Source of the DNA: a bacterium 1XD42-54
GTDB lineage: Bacteria; Bacillota; Clostridia; Lachnospirales; Lachnospiraceae
DNA length: 64,000 nucleotides
Assembly: GCA_003612585.1 (NCBI GenBank)
Contig: RAZH01000011.1
Span: forward strand, 36,349-100,348
Direction of reading: 5' to 3'
In this document: piece by piece, positions 1 to 8,263 of the stretch
Layout of the letters: the number at the start of each line of letters is the position of its first letter
How positions within the stretch are numbered: position 1 is the stretch's first letter
The notes under the pieces: generated by a model
Told to the model about the DNA's origin: nothing
Databases searched by the model: none
What the model saw: the letters and a program-made list of their open reading frames with translations, nothing else
Program-made: the position numbers and the translations under genes

Positions 1-142
1 GCACGGAATAAACCGCAAACAGCTTTTTCTGCACCCTGCTCATCGGCATGGATGCGGTCTCTTTCTTTTTTTCTCCCTGGCTGCCTGTTTCCTCTGCGCA
101 GCCTTTCTTCAGTTTCCAGTCTTTCAATAAATTACCTTTCAT
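1..142 (-). CDS. Unknown ICE protein, N-terminal part only
   Basis: A reading frame begins with ATG at 142 and runs off the left edge. A GGAGG motif sits 7 bases upstream of this ATG; the in-frame ATG at 148 lies right on top of that motif and is less likely. The visible 47 residues are strongly charged (many Lys and Glu), then approach a more hydrophobic stretch (KLFAVYSV) at the window edge, which could be the start of a membrane segment. It follows the coupling-protein gene by 16 bases and is probably in the same transfer operon. No function can be assigned from this fragment. Confidence 0.6.
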   Translation of the reverse strand, partial: MKGNLLKDWKLKKGCAEETGSQGEKKKETASMPMSRVQKKLFAVYSV

Positions 143-158
143 CGGCATCCCTCCATTC

Positions 159-1880
159 CTAAATAGCAAACTGCCCTCTGATGATATCCTCGTCAGAGAG
201 CAGCTCATAATCTTCATATCTTCCCGCATCAAACGCAAAGGTGTCATGGGCCAGCGGCGTTTTTGCATAGTTATACGCTTCTGCCCCTCCATCCTCTGTC
301 ATCTTAATATTCGGGTGTTTCATCAAGTCATATTTCCTGTCCATCATGGCACGTTCCCCACGGACAAACAATAAGGCATACTGGTTATCCAGCATACGCA
401 CCTCATCCGGCATGAGAAGCTCCCTTCCGCTTTGCTGGAAGTTTGTGGAATAACTTCCCGAACGTCCTTTGGTCTGCCCATACGTGTTGGTATCAATGGT
501 TTCCTTCCCAAGCAGTTCCGAGATGTATTTATGCGTCTCCTTTTCATTGCCGCCCAGGTATAGCAGCTCGTCACAATTACCTACCAGGCTTTCCCATGAA
601 TCTTTAAACAGCGCCTTGATCTGGCTCATGTTCTGCACGATAATACTGCAGAAAATAGAACGTGACCGACAGGTACTTAAAATTTTCTCAAAATCATCGG
701 GCAGGGCAACATTGGGCCACTCATCCATAATGCAGTTTACCGGGACCCGCAGCCTGCCCCCGTATTTACGGTCGGCCACATAATAAAGTGTCTGGAAAAG
801 CTGGGTATAGATCATGCCCACAAGATAATTCAGGGATGTATCTGCATCCGGGATACAGCAGAAAAGCGCCACCTTTTTTTCTCCCATGCTGGCAAGATCC
901 AGTTCATCATGGCAGGTCAGATTTGCAATCTGCGGCAGGTTAAAAGCTGCCAGCCGGACGCCTACGGAAATCAGGATAGATTTTGCAGTCTTTCCCGCAG
1001 CCTGTTTGTAAATATGATATTGCTTGACTGCGATATTTTCCGGATCCCGCATTTCCAGCCGTTCAAACAGGATGTCAAGCGGTGACTCGTAGTCCTCATC
1101 ATCTTCCTTTACCTGGGCAGAAGCCAGCATTTCCATGATCATGGCAAAGTTCTGTTCCTCCGGCGGTGCTTCATGCAGCAGATACAGCATGAGTGCCTGT
1201 AAAAGCGCAGTCTCGCTTTTTTCCCAAAAGGGATCCGAGGACTGCGCTCCCTTGGGTGTCGTGTTCCGGATCAGGTTCGTGATGAGCTTCAGCACGTCCT
1301 TGTCATCCGTCACATATTCAAACGGATTATAGCCAAAGGATGTATCCGGATGGATCAGGTCAAATACCCGTACCTCATACCCTTTCTTTTCCAGCAGGCC
1401 GCCTGTCTTTCGCAAAAGCTCTGCCTTTGGATCGGTCACCACCATGGAACAGTTGCACTGCATGATATTCGGGATCGCATAGCTTCTGGATTTCCCTGCA
1501 CCGCTGCCGCCTACTACTAATACATTTAAATTCCGCTTATGCCGGAAACAGTCAAACCCCATGCGGAAGTTCTGTGTCAGCAGGATATTGTCCGCATAAG
1601 GTTTCTGCTGGTATTTCTTACATAACTGTGCCGCATCACCCCATTTGGCGGAACCATGTTCCTCTCCCCTGCGGTAGTTCTTCTGGTTTGCATAGTAAAT
1701 GCCGATGCCAAAGGCATAGAGCAGGGTACAGACCAGGATGGCTTTTAACGTATATTGTGTATAATGCAGGGATAACGGATGCTCCAGCTTTTCTGTAAGC
1801 GCCTCCATGATCTCCATCAGGTTCTGTCCTGGTGATATGGCATCCGCAAGAAGCGCCCCCGCCCACCACACAACAGGCAA
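159..1880 (-). CDS. VirD4/TraG-type conjugative coupling protein
   Basis: This is the ATPase that links the relaxosome to the type IV secretion channel at the inner membrane. Two hydrophobic segments lie near the N-terminus (about residues 1-15 and 45-63). They are followed by the RGEEHGSAKW motif common in this family, a Walker A motif GGSGAGKS at residues 124-131 and a Walker B-like segment CIMDEWPN in the second half. Length (573) is normal. The start is uncertain: the TTG at 1880 has no good ribosome binding site. The same frame stays open upstream and reads SEWIIWLAALP into the membrane segment, but contains no ATG, GTG or TTG before the previous gene. A GTA at 1925 sits where the family start would be expected. 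Confidence 0.93.
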   Translation of the reverse strand: MPVVWWAGALLADAISPGQNLMEIMEALTEKLEHPLSLHYTQYTLKAILVCTLLYAFGIGIYYANQKNYRRGEEHGSAKWGDAAQLCKKYQQKPYADNILLTQNFRMGFDCFRHKRNLNVLVVGGSGAGKSRSYAIPNIMQCNCSMVVTDPKAELLRKTGGLLEKKGYEVRVFDLIHPDTSFGYNPFEYVTDDKDVLKLITNLIRNTTPKGAQSSDPFWEKSETALLQALMLYLLHEAPPEEQNFAMIMEMLASAQVKEDDEDYESPLDILFERLEMRDPENIAVKQYHIYKQAAGKTAKSILISVGVRLAAFNLPQIANLTCHDELDLASMGEKKVALFCCIPDADTSLNYLVGMIYTQLFQTLYYVADRKYGGRLRVPVNCIMDEWPNVALPDDFEKILSTCRSRSIFCSIIVQNMSQIKALFKDSWESLVGNCDELLYLGGNEKETHKYISELLGKETIDTNTYGQTKGRSGSYSTNFQQSGRELLMPDEVRMLDNQYALLFVRGERAMMDRKYDLMKHPNIKMTEDGGAEAYNYAKTPLAHDTFAFDAGRYEDYELLSDEDIIRGQFAI

Positions 1881-1921
1881 AGCGGCAAGCCAGATGATCC
1901 ACTCTGACCTGCCGCCTTTAC

Positions 1922-2188
1922 TTACCGGGAAAATCCATCCCTCTCTTTCTTTGGCCTGCTTACCACTTGGAAGCTGTCCACTTCCGTGTTTAACGGTAAT
2001 GACCTCCCATTCTCCCAGCTTACAAAAATCTGCCCAATATCATCCACAAATGACACTGTGCCTTTTAAGCCGGATGGCATATCGTTTTCTCCCTCCATAT
2101 GCCCAAGGCAGACCTGTGTGCCTTTTGGATATCTCTGTTTGATAACCTTTGCCTGCCTGCCAAGCCTTTCCCATTCATTCACGGGCAT
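1922..2188 (-). CDS. DUF4314-like small ICE protein
   Basis: The protein is about 89 residues from ATG 2188. The middle reads GTQVCLGHMEGE then GLKGTVSFVDDIGQIFVSWENGRSLPL. This matches the beta-rich pattern of DUF4314 proteins (G-TV--VDD-G-I-V-W-NG-SL), a family found in conjugative elements and phages with no known biochemical role. It sits between a small unknown gene and the coupling protein and overlaps the open frame upstream of the latter. An in-frame GTG at 2182 is an alternative start with slightly better spacing from the AAAGGGGGA motif. Family name is recalled, not searched. Confidence 0.75.
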   Translation of the reverse strand: MPVNEWERLGRQAKVIKQRYPKGTQVCLGHMEGENDMPSGLKGTVSFVDDIGQIFVSWENGRSLPLNTEVDSFQVVSRPKKERDGFSR

Positions 2189-2230
2189 TCCCCCTTTCCG
2201 ATCAAAAAAGACAGGCATCCCGCCTGTCCG

Positions 2231-2539
2231 TTACCGTGTCCGATAGGTCCTGTACCTTGCATTCATGATACGCATTAAAACCGTATCGATCCCATCGGTA
2301 TATCTTCCGTTTTCAATGTAAGTATCCCGGAGCCCATTTAAAGCCTGTACTGCTTTTTTATGCTCCCCATCCGTCAGATAGAGCTTCTTATCCCTGTGGC
2401 CGGCCAGCCGCAGGATAAGGTCCCCCGTTTCTTTTGTGGATGCGCCCGCATCCTTTTCTTCCCGGAATACATCCCGCAGGGCATGCACCAGCATATTGAC
2501 GGTGATCTCATCTGTTTTTACGCATCGTCTTTTTTCCAT
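2231..2539 (-). CDS. Small conserved ICE protein, unknown function
   Basis: A 102-residue protein starting at ATG 2539, where AAAGGAGG lies 7 bases upstream. A longer frame to 2641 exists, but its extra residues overlap the end of the neighbouring region and lack a site. The protein is basic and probably helical, with no signal peptide or membrane segment. The sequence DLILRLAGHRDKKLYLTDGEHKKAV and the Arg/Tyr-rich tail have no motif I recognise. It lies in the transfer operon between the ArdC-like gene and the DUF4314-like gene. Confidence 0.7.
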   Translation of the reverse strand: MEKRRCVKTDEITVNMLVHALRDVFREEKDAGASTKETGDLILRLAGHRDKKLYLTDGEHKKAVQALNGLRDTYIENGRYTDGIDTVLMRIMNARYRTYRTR

Positions 2540-2666
2540 CCTCCGGCCTCCTTTCCTTCTTTTCCTGACCACAACATACCACACCTGCTGGCAGAAAGCT
2601 ACTGGATCTTCCGGAAAAAAAGCACCTTTTTTATGCTCCATTTTTTATTGCAGAGAGCCCTTTTTA

Positions 2667-3623
2667 TCAGCGTTCCGGCTGTTTTTCCGGCTGCTTTTTC
2701 CCTTTTCCGGATTTTGCTGATCCCTCAGATATGGAAAACTCATCTGCGACAAATTCCTGTTCCTGCTCTCCAAGGTTCCGGTTCAAGTGGTTGCTGATGC
2801 CATAGGCGGCATTGCGGATATCCCCGATAAACGCACGGAGTTCCTTGGGATCCTTATCACCGTTGCCCTGCATCTCACACACTTTGTCAAACCGGAAGCC
2901 GGAAGTATCCACGCCGTATTTCTGCGCTACTACATAAGCGGCACAGAATGCTTTGGGTGATACCTTCTGACGGGCGTAACTGCCATCATGGGCATCCAGC
3001 GCGGCACAGGCCAGCTCCCGGTTGATGGCATGGAATGTAGTAACCTCATTCATCCCGTTCCTCACATAAATCGTGCGCTGTCTTGGGATATACTGTGCCT
3101 GCACCCCTTCCGGCAGATTGTCTGCGATCCGTACCGCCACATCCGGATTGGTCAGGAGCGCCCCCATGAGCGTTTCCATATCTTTTGGCTCTGGCGGAAC
3201 TGGAGGCTTCATGCGGATCTGGCTGATATCATACGCCTTTCCGATGTTCGTTCCCTGCATGATGACACCGTCTTTTTCATAATCCTGTGTAATAAGGAAT
3301 CGGTAGCCATGCACTCCTGCCCGCAGGGAATAGCCTTCCTCCTTCACTTTTTCAAATGTCATCACCTGCCGGATCTCCGGATTCTGGCCATAAAGCAGGA
3401 GCAGGTTCGGTGTTTTCTGAGGCTTGCACTGTGCCATGAAATCAAGGAACCCTTTCAGGGAATCCCCATCTTTGAACACATCCTGGGCCTTGGCGTCGAT
3501 CTCCGCCCACACTTCCTCACGCTCCTGTTTCTTTAAAGCGGCATATTCCTCTTTGCTCATACGGGGCTGCTGTTCCTCTACAGCAGGCTCATCCCCTGAC
3601 GATAAATACTTTGATAAATCCAT
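2667..3623 (-). CDS. ArdC-like ssDNA-binding domain protein
   Basis: A 318-residue protein. Residues about 57-115 contain the pattern of the ArdC N-terminal domain: a helix, then TPNLLLLYGQNPEI, then the YSLRAGVHGYRFLI strand pair. ArdC proteins bind single-stranded DNA and protect incoming conjugative DNA. The second half carries TFHAINRELACAAL where ArdC/IrrE-like proteins often have an HExxH zinc motif. Here the glutamate and second histidine are missing, so peptidase activity is unlikely. The C-terminus is Lys/Glu-rich. The start ATG 3623 has an AAGGTGATG motif upstream, and only 5 bases separate it from the pcfB stop, suggesting coupled translation. Confidence 0.8.
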   Translation of the reverse strand: MDLSKYLSSGDEPAVEEQQPRMSKEEYAALKKQEREEVWAEIDAKAQDVFKDGDSLKGFLDFMAQCKPQKTPNLLLLYGQNPEIRQVMTFEKVKEEGYSLRAGVHGYRFLITQDYEKDGVIMQGTNIGKAYDISQIRMKPPVPPEPKDMETLMGALLTNPDVAVRIADNLPEGVQAQYIPRQRTIYVRNGMNEVTTFHAINRELACAALDAHDGSYARQKVSPKAFCAAYVVAQKYGVDTSGFRFDKVCEMQGNGDKDPKELRAFIGDIRNAAYGISNHLNRNLGEQEQEFVADEFSISEGSAKSGKGKKQPEKQPER

Positions 3624-3628
3624 CTACA

Positions 3629-4435
3629 TCACCTTCCCTTTGCCTTTGATTTTTTTCTCTTTTTTCTGCCAGCCGAACGATTTTTGCTGCGACTCCTGTT
3701 TTGTTCTTTCTGTTTGGCAGATTCCTGTTTCTCCTGCCTGATCTTGTCCAGCTCCGCACGGACGGACGGCTTTTCCTGCCCTTCTGTGCGTTCCGGTTTC
3801 TCCATCTGCTCAGACTTTTCCCGCCCGGTAGAAGTATCTTTGCTGCGCGAGGAAGGTTCGGACGGATTCCTTTCCTCCTGCGCCTGCATAAAATTTTCCG
3901 GATCCTGCTCTGGCTCCTCAAAGCCAAAATCCTGTTCCATATCCCCAAGTTCAAACTGGATCTCGCCCTCCGGCATCTCCACTGTTTCGGTCGGGGCCTC
4001 CGTCACATTCTGGCTCTGTTCTGCTTCCATCGCAACCTCCTGGACAGCCTCTCCGCTTTCCGATCTCAGGAAATCAAGGTTCATTTTATCCATGACCCGG
4101 TTGACCTTGGCAGCGTCATCCGCAAACACCATGATCTCACACTGGCCCGGATTCTTTCTGTCACGGATGACAACATACAAAAGCCCCCGTTTTTTCCCTT
4201 CACGGGCAAATTCCTTCAGACGGTCGGACGGCACAGTAAAAAATTTCAATGGACGGTTCTCCTTCAGCATCCGCACCATGCGTGTCTTTCCATAAGTCCG
4301 CTTCTGGTCTTTTAATACCGCTGCAAAAAATATAGCAAGGTTTTTCGCAACCGTACCGGACAAACGCAGGCTGTAATCAATCCCTTCCAGTGAATACCGG
4401 ACGATCTGGTCTGCCGCATCTCCACCATAATTCAT
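3629..4435 (-). CDS. PcfB family (DUF3801) conjugation protein
   Basis: The first 140 residues match the PcfB/DUF3801 family: a TVAKNLAIFFAAVLKD helix, then KTRMVRMLKENRPLKFFTV, then a GLLYVVIRDRKN strand and an FADDAAKVNRVMDKM helix. PcfB works with the relaxase in enterococcal pCF10 processing and transfer. The remaining 130 residues are an acidic Glu/Pro/Ser-rich tail ending in a dense Lys/Arg block, which may contact DNA. ATG 4435 is preferred because GGGGAGG lies 8 bases upstream; the GTG at 4444 sits too close to it. It immediately follows the relaxase gene. Confidence 0.85.
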   Translation of the reverse strand: MNYGGDAADQIVRYSLEGIDYSLRLSGTVAKNLAIFFAAVLKDQKRTYGKTRMVRMLKENRPLKFFTVPSDRLKEFAREGKKRGLLYVVIRDRKNPGQCEIMVFADDAAKVNRVMDKMNLDFLRSESGEAVQEVAMEAEQSQNVTEAPTETVEMPEGEIQFELGDMEQDFGFEEPEQDPENFMQAQEERNPSEPSSRSKDTSTGREKSEQMEKPERTEGQEKPSVRAELDKIRQEKQESAKQKEQNRSRSKNRSAGRKKRKKSKAKGR

Positions 4436-4440
4436 CGCTC

Positions 4441-5736
4441 TCACCTCCCCTCTTTCTGTTCCTGATGTTCTTTTTCCTTATGCCCGCAGGCATTTTGTTT
4501 TTCCTGTTCCAATTGCTGTTCCCTCAGCCTCTGCTCAATCTCCAGCGAATGCTGTTCAATCTTTACGCACATCCGGATCTCTTTACGCATAGGCTTCAGC
4601 ATATCCGTGATCTCCCGGATTCTTGCGGACTCCGGTTCTGCCCGGTACAGGCGGTGGCGTTCTTTTGTGAGGGAAAGTACCTGTCCTTCCAACGGTTTCC
4701 GGTAGCTCTCCAGTTCTTCTCTGGTGGTAATGCCATGCTTCTGCAGAAACTCCATCTGAGCGATCCGCTCATCCAGCCGCCGGATGTCCTGCCGAAGCGC
4801 ATAAGATACACGCTTTGGTTTCCGCTTGAGGACTCCCATCTGGTACAGGTATGAATAATAGAGGGCCTGCAGCCCATGAAGTTTTTTCCGCTTTACGGGA
4901 TTTCCTTTCCCAGCCTGTTGCCCTTTAAAATCCCTGGGCTGTAAGATCCATCCCCGGATGGCTTCTTCCGTGTAATTTTTCCCAAGGCTTTTCAGCCTCA
5001 CATACCGCTCCATGCCCGGAGCCCGCAGGGCAATATATTTCCGGTTCAGTTTAAAGGCATATCCCTTCTTTTCCATCACGCCGATAAACTGGCGCCAGCT
5101 GAAGCTTTCCTCCACGGCCTCTTTAATATCCATACGGATGGCGGTCCTCCAGGTTGGTTTTCCCTCCCTTTCTGCCTGCCACTCTGCATAAGATCTCCCT
5201 TTGCCTCCCTCCGGCTGGATAATGGAAAGGCCGTATTTTTTACACAGGCTGTCGGATATCCTGCGCACATCCTCATAATAGCTCCTGCTGTTGCTGTGGT
5301 ATTTCTTCCCATCTTCCATGCTGACGGAATTGAACACCAGATGGTTATGGTAATGGCTGGTATTCAAATGGGTAGTCACCACAACTTCATATTTCCCTTT
5401 CAGTAACTGCTCCGCAAGTTCCAGCCCGATCAGATGTGCAAGCTCCGGCGATACCTCCCCTGCCGCAAAACTCTGCACCAGATGATACCCCTGGACGCCG
5501 TCCATTTTATGGAACCTCTGCTTGGTAGAACGCATATCCGCAAACGCACCCTCACAGGTACATCCAATGGCATCTTCAAATACCACGGTTTCCGTTTTAT
5601 CCCGGTTCAGTGCATAATCGATAGCTTCCTCCAGCGATCCGGCCGAAGACGCAGGTTTTGTGGTCTTTTCCTTATCCTTAATATAATCGATCGAATTATC
5701 CAGACGGTGGACAGGTATGATACTGGTATATGCCAT
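4441..5736 (-). CDS. Relaxase / mobilization nuclease (MOB_P type)
   Basis: This 431-residue protein nicks the element at its transfer origin and pilots the strand into the recipient. The metal-binding motif is THLNTSHYHNHLVF, with His123, His128, His130 and His132. The likely nucleophile is one of the N-terminal tyrosines (Tyr4 or Tyr18). After about residue 290 the protein turns into basic, coiled-coil-rich sequence ending in a Glu/Gln/Lys-rich tail. It follows mobC by 6 bases, the usual mobC-relaxase order. Upstream context: mobC; downstream: pcfB and virD4. Start ATG 5736 has only a weak ribosome binding site, consistent with coupling to mobC translation. Confidence 0.92.
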   Translation of the reverse strand: MAYTSIIPVHRLDNSIDYIKDKEKTTKPASSAGSLEEAIDYALNRDKTETVVFEDAIGCTCEGAFADMRSTKQRFHKMDGVQGYHLVQSFAAGEVSPELAHLIGLELAEQLLKGKYEVVVTTHLNTSHYHNHLVFNSVSMEDGKKYHSNSRSYYEDVRRISDSLCKKYGLSIIQPEGGKGRSYAEWQAEREGKPTWRTAIRMDIKEAVEESFSWRQFIGVMEKKGYAFKLNRKYIALRAPGMERYVRLKSLGKNYTEEAIRGWILQPRDFKGQQAGKGNPVKRKKLHGLQALYYSYLYQMGVLKRKPKRVSYALRQDIRRLDERIAQMEFLQKHGITTREELESYRKPLEGQVLSLTKERHRLYRAEPESARIREITDMLKPMRKEIRMCVKIEQHSLEIEQRLREQQLEQEKQNACGHKEKEHQEQKEGR

Positions 5737-5742
5737 AGGCCA

Positions 5743-6051
5743 TTACCAGTCCTCTTTTACGATCTGCCATACTTCCTTTGATACCCGCAGCATTTCCCTG
5801 ACGCTTTCTGTCTCTGCCCGGCCAGTGGCATTTGCCACATGGGCCAGCTGGTTGGCATTGTTGCAGAGCCCCGCTATCTTCCGAAGCAGGTCGGCATGAT
5901 GCTCACAGGGCTTGGCATGCACTTCTGCCCCTACGATCAATGACCGTAAGAATTCTTCCCTCGCAAGGCCGCTTTTTTGCACCTGCTCATCTAAGAACCG
6001 CAGCTCTTTGGCGTTCAGCCGGACAGGTACCACATGATTCCGTTTCCGCAT
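5743..6051 (-). CDS. mobC: MobC-like relaxosome protein
   Basis: The protein is about 102 residues from ATG 6051, which has AGGTG 7 bases upstream. A longer start at 6078 would overlap the preceding gene. The N-terminal part VPVRLNAKELRFLDEQVQKSGLAREEFLRSLI has the strand-helix-helix look of a ribbon-helix-helix DNA-binding domain. The second half (LLRKIAGLCNNANQLAHVANA) is the conserved MobC signature. It helps the relaxase open the transfer origin. The relaxase gene follows directly, so the call is well supported by context as well as sequence. Confidence 0.9.
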   Translation of the reverse strand: MRKRNHVVPVRLNAKELRFLDEQVQKSGLAREEFLRSLIVGAEVHAKPCEHHADLLRKIAGLCNNANQLAHVANATGRAETESVREMLRVSKEVWQIVKEDW

Positions 6052-6055
6052 CCTT

Positions 6056-6493
6056 TCACCTGCCTTCCGTTCTTTCATTTTTCTTTTTCACTTCGGCCTC
6101 CCGCCAATACTCCATTGGCAGATTTGGAGACAGGTCTGCCTGCGCCAGCACTTCTTTTCCTTCAAGATCGATCTTCCGGCAGTCCGGCATAAATGCAGCA
6201 TATCTCGGATATGCATATCCTTCCGCTTCTATCAGGATGCCTTCCCTGTACCCGGAGGTTGTTACAAGGATGCAGTGCATCCTCCTGTCTCCCGGATCCA
6301 TATACATGGCGTCACGATTGTCATATAGGAACCGATAATACCCATACAGTTCACCGGAAAACTTTTCGAACTGCTCTCTGGAAAGCTCTGCGATTTTTTC
6401 CACTTCAAAACCACAGCGGAAACTCCCATAGTAGTGTTCTTTTAAATCCTTCATGTTGATAGGTTTCCTTACAAATTCGGCGCTGTCTGCCAT
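6056..6493 (-). CDS. Conserved ICE protein of unknown function
   Basis: The protein is about 145 residues, from ATG 6493; a GTG at 6508 is an alternative directly after the upstream microprotein stop. It is soluble, with no signal peptide. A central stretch (RRMHCILVTTSGYREGILIEAEGYAYPRYAAFMPDC) looks like alternating beta strands. Its position right before mobC and the relaxase suggests a role in relaxosome function or its regulation, but that is inference from location only. I do not recognise the family with confidence. Confidence 0.7.
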   Translation of the reverse strand: MADSAEFVRKPINMKDLKEHYYGSFRCGFEVEKIAELSREQFEKFSGELYGYYRFLYDNRDAMYMDPGDRRMHCILVTTSGYREGILIEAEGYAYPRYAAFMPDCRKIDLEGKEVLAQADLSPNLPMEYWREAEVKKKNERTEGR

Positions 6494-6508
6494 ATTGATA
6501 TCTTCCAC

Positions 6509-6592
6509 CTACATATCCCCTTTCTTCTTCAGAATCATAAGGGCAGCAAGCAGCGATACAACGACAGCCCCTGCAATTACTTTCTTTTTCAT
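6509..6592 (-). CDS. 27-residue single-pass membrane microprotein
   Basis: The frame from ATG 6592 encodes MKKKVIAGAVVVSLLAALMI then LKKKGDM. It has a short basic start, one hydrophobic helix and a basic tail, which is an inner-membrane topology. An AAGGTG motif lies 7 bases upstream. The stop is directly followed by the GTG/ATG region of the next gene. A second microprotein of the same design and the same GAAAGAAGGTGTGCC leader lies at 7707-7793. Function unknown. Confidence 0.6.
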   Translation of the reverse strand: MKKKVIAGAVVVSLLAALMILKKKGDM

Positions 6593-6620
6593 CGGCACAC
6601 CTTCTTTCATCATTTAAATT

Positions 6621-6663
6621 CCGGGCGGAATGAAAATAACTTCGTTTCCCATGAACCGCCCGG
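6621..6663. other. GC-rich inverted repeat in a short non-coding gap
   Basis: The arms CCGGGCGG (6621-6628) and CCGCCCGG (6656-6663) flank a 27-base AT-richer loop in the 130-base non-coding gap upstream of the mobC-relaxase genes. There is no T tract on either side, so it is not a standard terminator. Position just upstream of mobC makes it a candidate transfer-origin hairpin or an mRNA structure; neither can be shown from sequence alone. Confidence 0.35.
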
Positions 6664-6723
6664 TCTGTCTCTTATTTGAATTCATTTCTAATACTCACCC
6701 CATTCTCATCTTTGTCTGCTGTA

Positions 6724-7713
6724 TTACCGCACCGTTTCATCCCTGCCCGGATTCTGTTTCACTTTCGGCTGCAGGTCACGGGGATGCTCTCCTGAGATCG
6801 GCCTGATAAAATCAATCCTGCCAGCGGCCAAGATTGCCTGATGGTTAAGCTGTCTCTGCCATGCGCTGACACTTGGCGCCCACTTAAACCCATTTTGGCG
6901 GAGTATCTGGCGTTCCTGGGCAGACGGCTTTTCTTCAAAGAAAAGCTGCAGACGGTTCATCTCCTGGTTTGCCACAGCCTTTCCTTTGGCAAATTCCCAT
7001 CCCTGAAAGCCGACTTCCGCATACTGCTTTAATTCCGCAATCCGTGCTTTGATACGCCGGATCTCCGCACTGTTATTTGACAATGTAGCAGAATGAAAGG
7101 GCTTATCTCCCAAGTGCCACGGCTGTTCCATGGATACCTTGAGCTTTTCGATCTCCATCGTGCCAAGTGCAGTACAGCCATCCAGCGTCTGATGTTTCCG
7201 GTAATATGCATTTACCTCCTTCATCGTCTGCTGGGACTGTTCCAGCCGCTCCAGCTTCTTCTCCAGCTGCTCCACTGCATGGGGATTGTCTGCACGGATC
7301 CCACCCGTGCCCGTACTCTTGATCTTGTCCAGGATGCCCTGCACCTGCCGCCATTCTTCCATGTTATGGGCCCTGGCAGCATTCTGCTTTTCCTTCTTCC
7401 CGGTTGGGAAATTCGCTGGCCCGGCAATCATTACCGATGGCACACGGGCATCGATCTCGAAGCTCCGGTTCATGTTATCCGCCAGTTTCCGGGCATAGGT
7501 ATCCACAAGTGCATCAATCTTTCCATGATAGATGGGATCCACTTTTTCTTTCTGGTGTTTTGCAATCTCCACTGCTTGGTCCACACACCGCCTGTATTCT
7601 GCGGTAGCGCTCCCCTCTTTATAATCAGAAAAACTGTTCATCTCCTTTGCCCTGCGTGCCGCATCCTCACGGATCGGATAATAGAGCACGCTGCTTTCCT
7701 GTTTTTCTACCAA
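6724..7713 (-). CDS. Conserved ICE protein with coiled coil, unknown function
   Basis: A 329-residue protein starting at TTG 7713. The TTG is supported by AAGGAGG 7 bases upstream, and it overlaps the stop of the preceding microprotein by 7 bases, suggesting coupled translation. Residues about 120-170 and 215-260 are predicted helical and charged. The C-terminal segment ERQILRQNGFKWAPSVSAWQRQL matches a small NGF-W-P---AWQRQL module seen at the end of many plasmid and ICE proteins, probably a nucleic-acid or protein contact module. No catalytic motif is seen. Confidence 0.75.
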   Translation of the reverse strand: MVEKQESSVLYYPIREDAARRAKEMNSFSDYKEGSATAEYRRCVDQAVEIAKHQKEKVDPIYHGKIDALVDTYARKLADNMNRSFEIDARVPSVMIAGPANFPTGKKEKQNAARAHNMEEWRQVQGILDKIKSTGTGGIRADNPHAVEQLEKKLERLEQSQQTMKEVNAYYRKHQTLDGCTALGTMEIEKLKVSMEQPWHLGDKPFHSATLSNNSAEIRRIKARIAELKQYAEVGFQGWEFAKGKAVANQEMNRLQLFFEEKPSAQERQILRQNGFKWAPSVSAWQRQLNHQAILAAGRIDFIRPISGEHPRDLQPKVKQNPGRDETVR

Positions 7714-7793
7714 TCATGTGCCTCCTTCTTCCAAAAAATAAAACCAGCCACAAGGCCGGTTACGATCAACGCTGTAATTATCTTTTTCTTCAT
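7707..7793 (-). CDS. 28-residue membrane microprotein
   Basis: The frame from ATG 7793 encodes MKKKIITALIVTGLVAGFIF followed by WKKEAHDW. It is a basic start plus one hydrophobic helix. The upstream leader GAAAGAAGGTGTGCC is identical to that of the microprotein at 6509-6592. Its stop overlaps the TTG start of the next gene by 7 bases. It probably arose by duplication of the same small gene. Function unknown. Confidence 0.6.
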   Translation of the reverse strand: MKKKIITALIVTGLVAGFIFWKKEAHDW

Positions 7794-7811
7794 GGCACAC
7801 CTTCTTTCTGC

Positions 7812-8195
7812 TCATTCAATCATAGACGGTGAAAACAGGATCCCCCTTATCTGCATCTGGAGGGCAAATTCTGTCATCTGCCACCTCATGCCATTGATCT
7901 CGGCATGGTCCTGATCCAGATAGTGGCAGATTCCCGCCACCCTTTCCCCGTCACCATACATCAGATCCACGCAAGCCCCATCGGGAATGGTAAACAGCAG
8001 GACGCCGTTTGGATCCGTAAAACGGATGATCCGTTCACCAGATACTGGCGGAGCCGGTTCCGGCACACACCTCTTTTCTATTTCATAAACACCATTCTGC
8101 TCATCTGCTCTTTTTGCGGCAACTGCAAGGCTCGTGATAATAACTCCAAAACAGCCGCCCACCATAGCTCCTACAAATACACTCATCATTCCCAT
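7812..8195 (-). CDS. DUF3789-like membrane protein with C-terminal extension
   Basis: Residues 1-35 (MMSVFVGAMVGGCFGVIITSL then AVAAKRADEQ) match the short DUF3789 family, normally a protein of about 40 residues with one membrane helix, common in ICEs. Here it continues for about 90 more residues with a predicted beta-rich domain (IRFTDPNGVLLFTIPDGACVDL, later INGMRWQMTEFALQM). It looks like a fusion of the membrane piece with a small soluble domain facing the cytoplasm. No known activity. Confidence 0.65.
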   Translation of the reverse strand: MGMMSVFVGAMVGGCFGVIITSLAVAAKRADEQNGVYEIEKRCVPEPAPPVSGERIIRFTDPNGVLLFTIPDGACVDLMYGDGERVAGICHYLDQDHAEINGMRWQMTEFALQMQIRGILFSPSMIE

Positions 8196-8243
8196 TTCTT
8201 TATTCTCCTTTCATTCACGGGGGGTTGGGGTTCTCCCCAAAGT

Positions 8244-8263
8244 GCGTTTGGATATCCAAACGC
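8244..8263. repeat. Perfect 20-base palindrome
   Basis: GCGTTTGGATATCCAAACGC reads the same on both strands, in the non-coding gap between the DUF5688-like and DUF3789-like genes. A GGGG-TTCT-CCCC hairpin lies directly next to it (8225-8238). The palindrome could be an operator for a dimeric regulator or an mRNA hairpin; there is no T tract. Confidence 0.5.
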
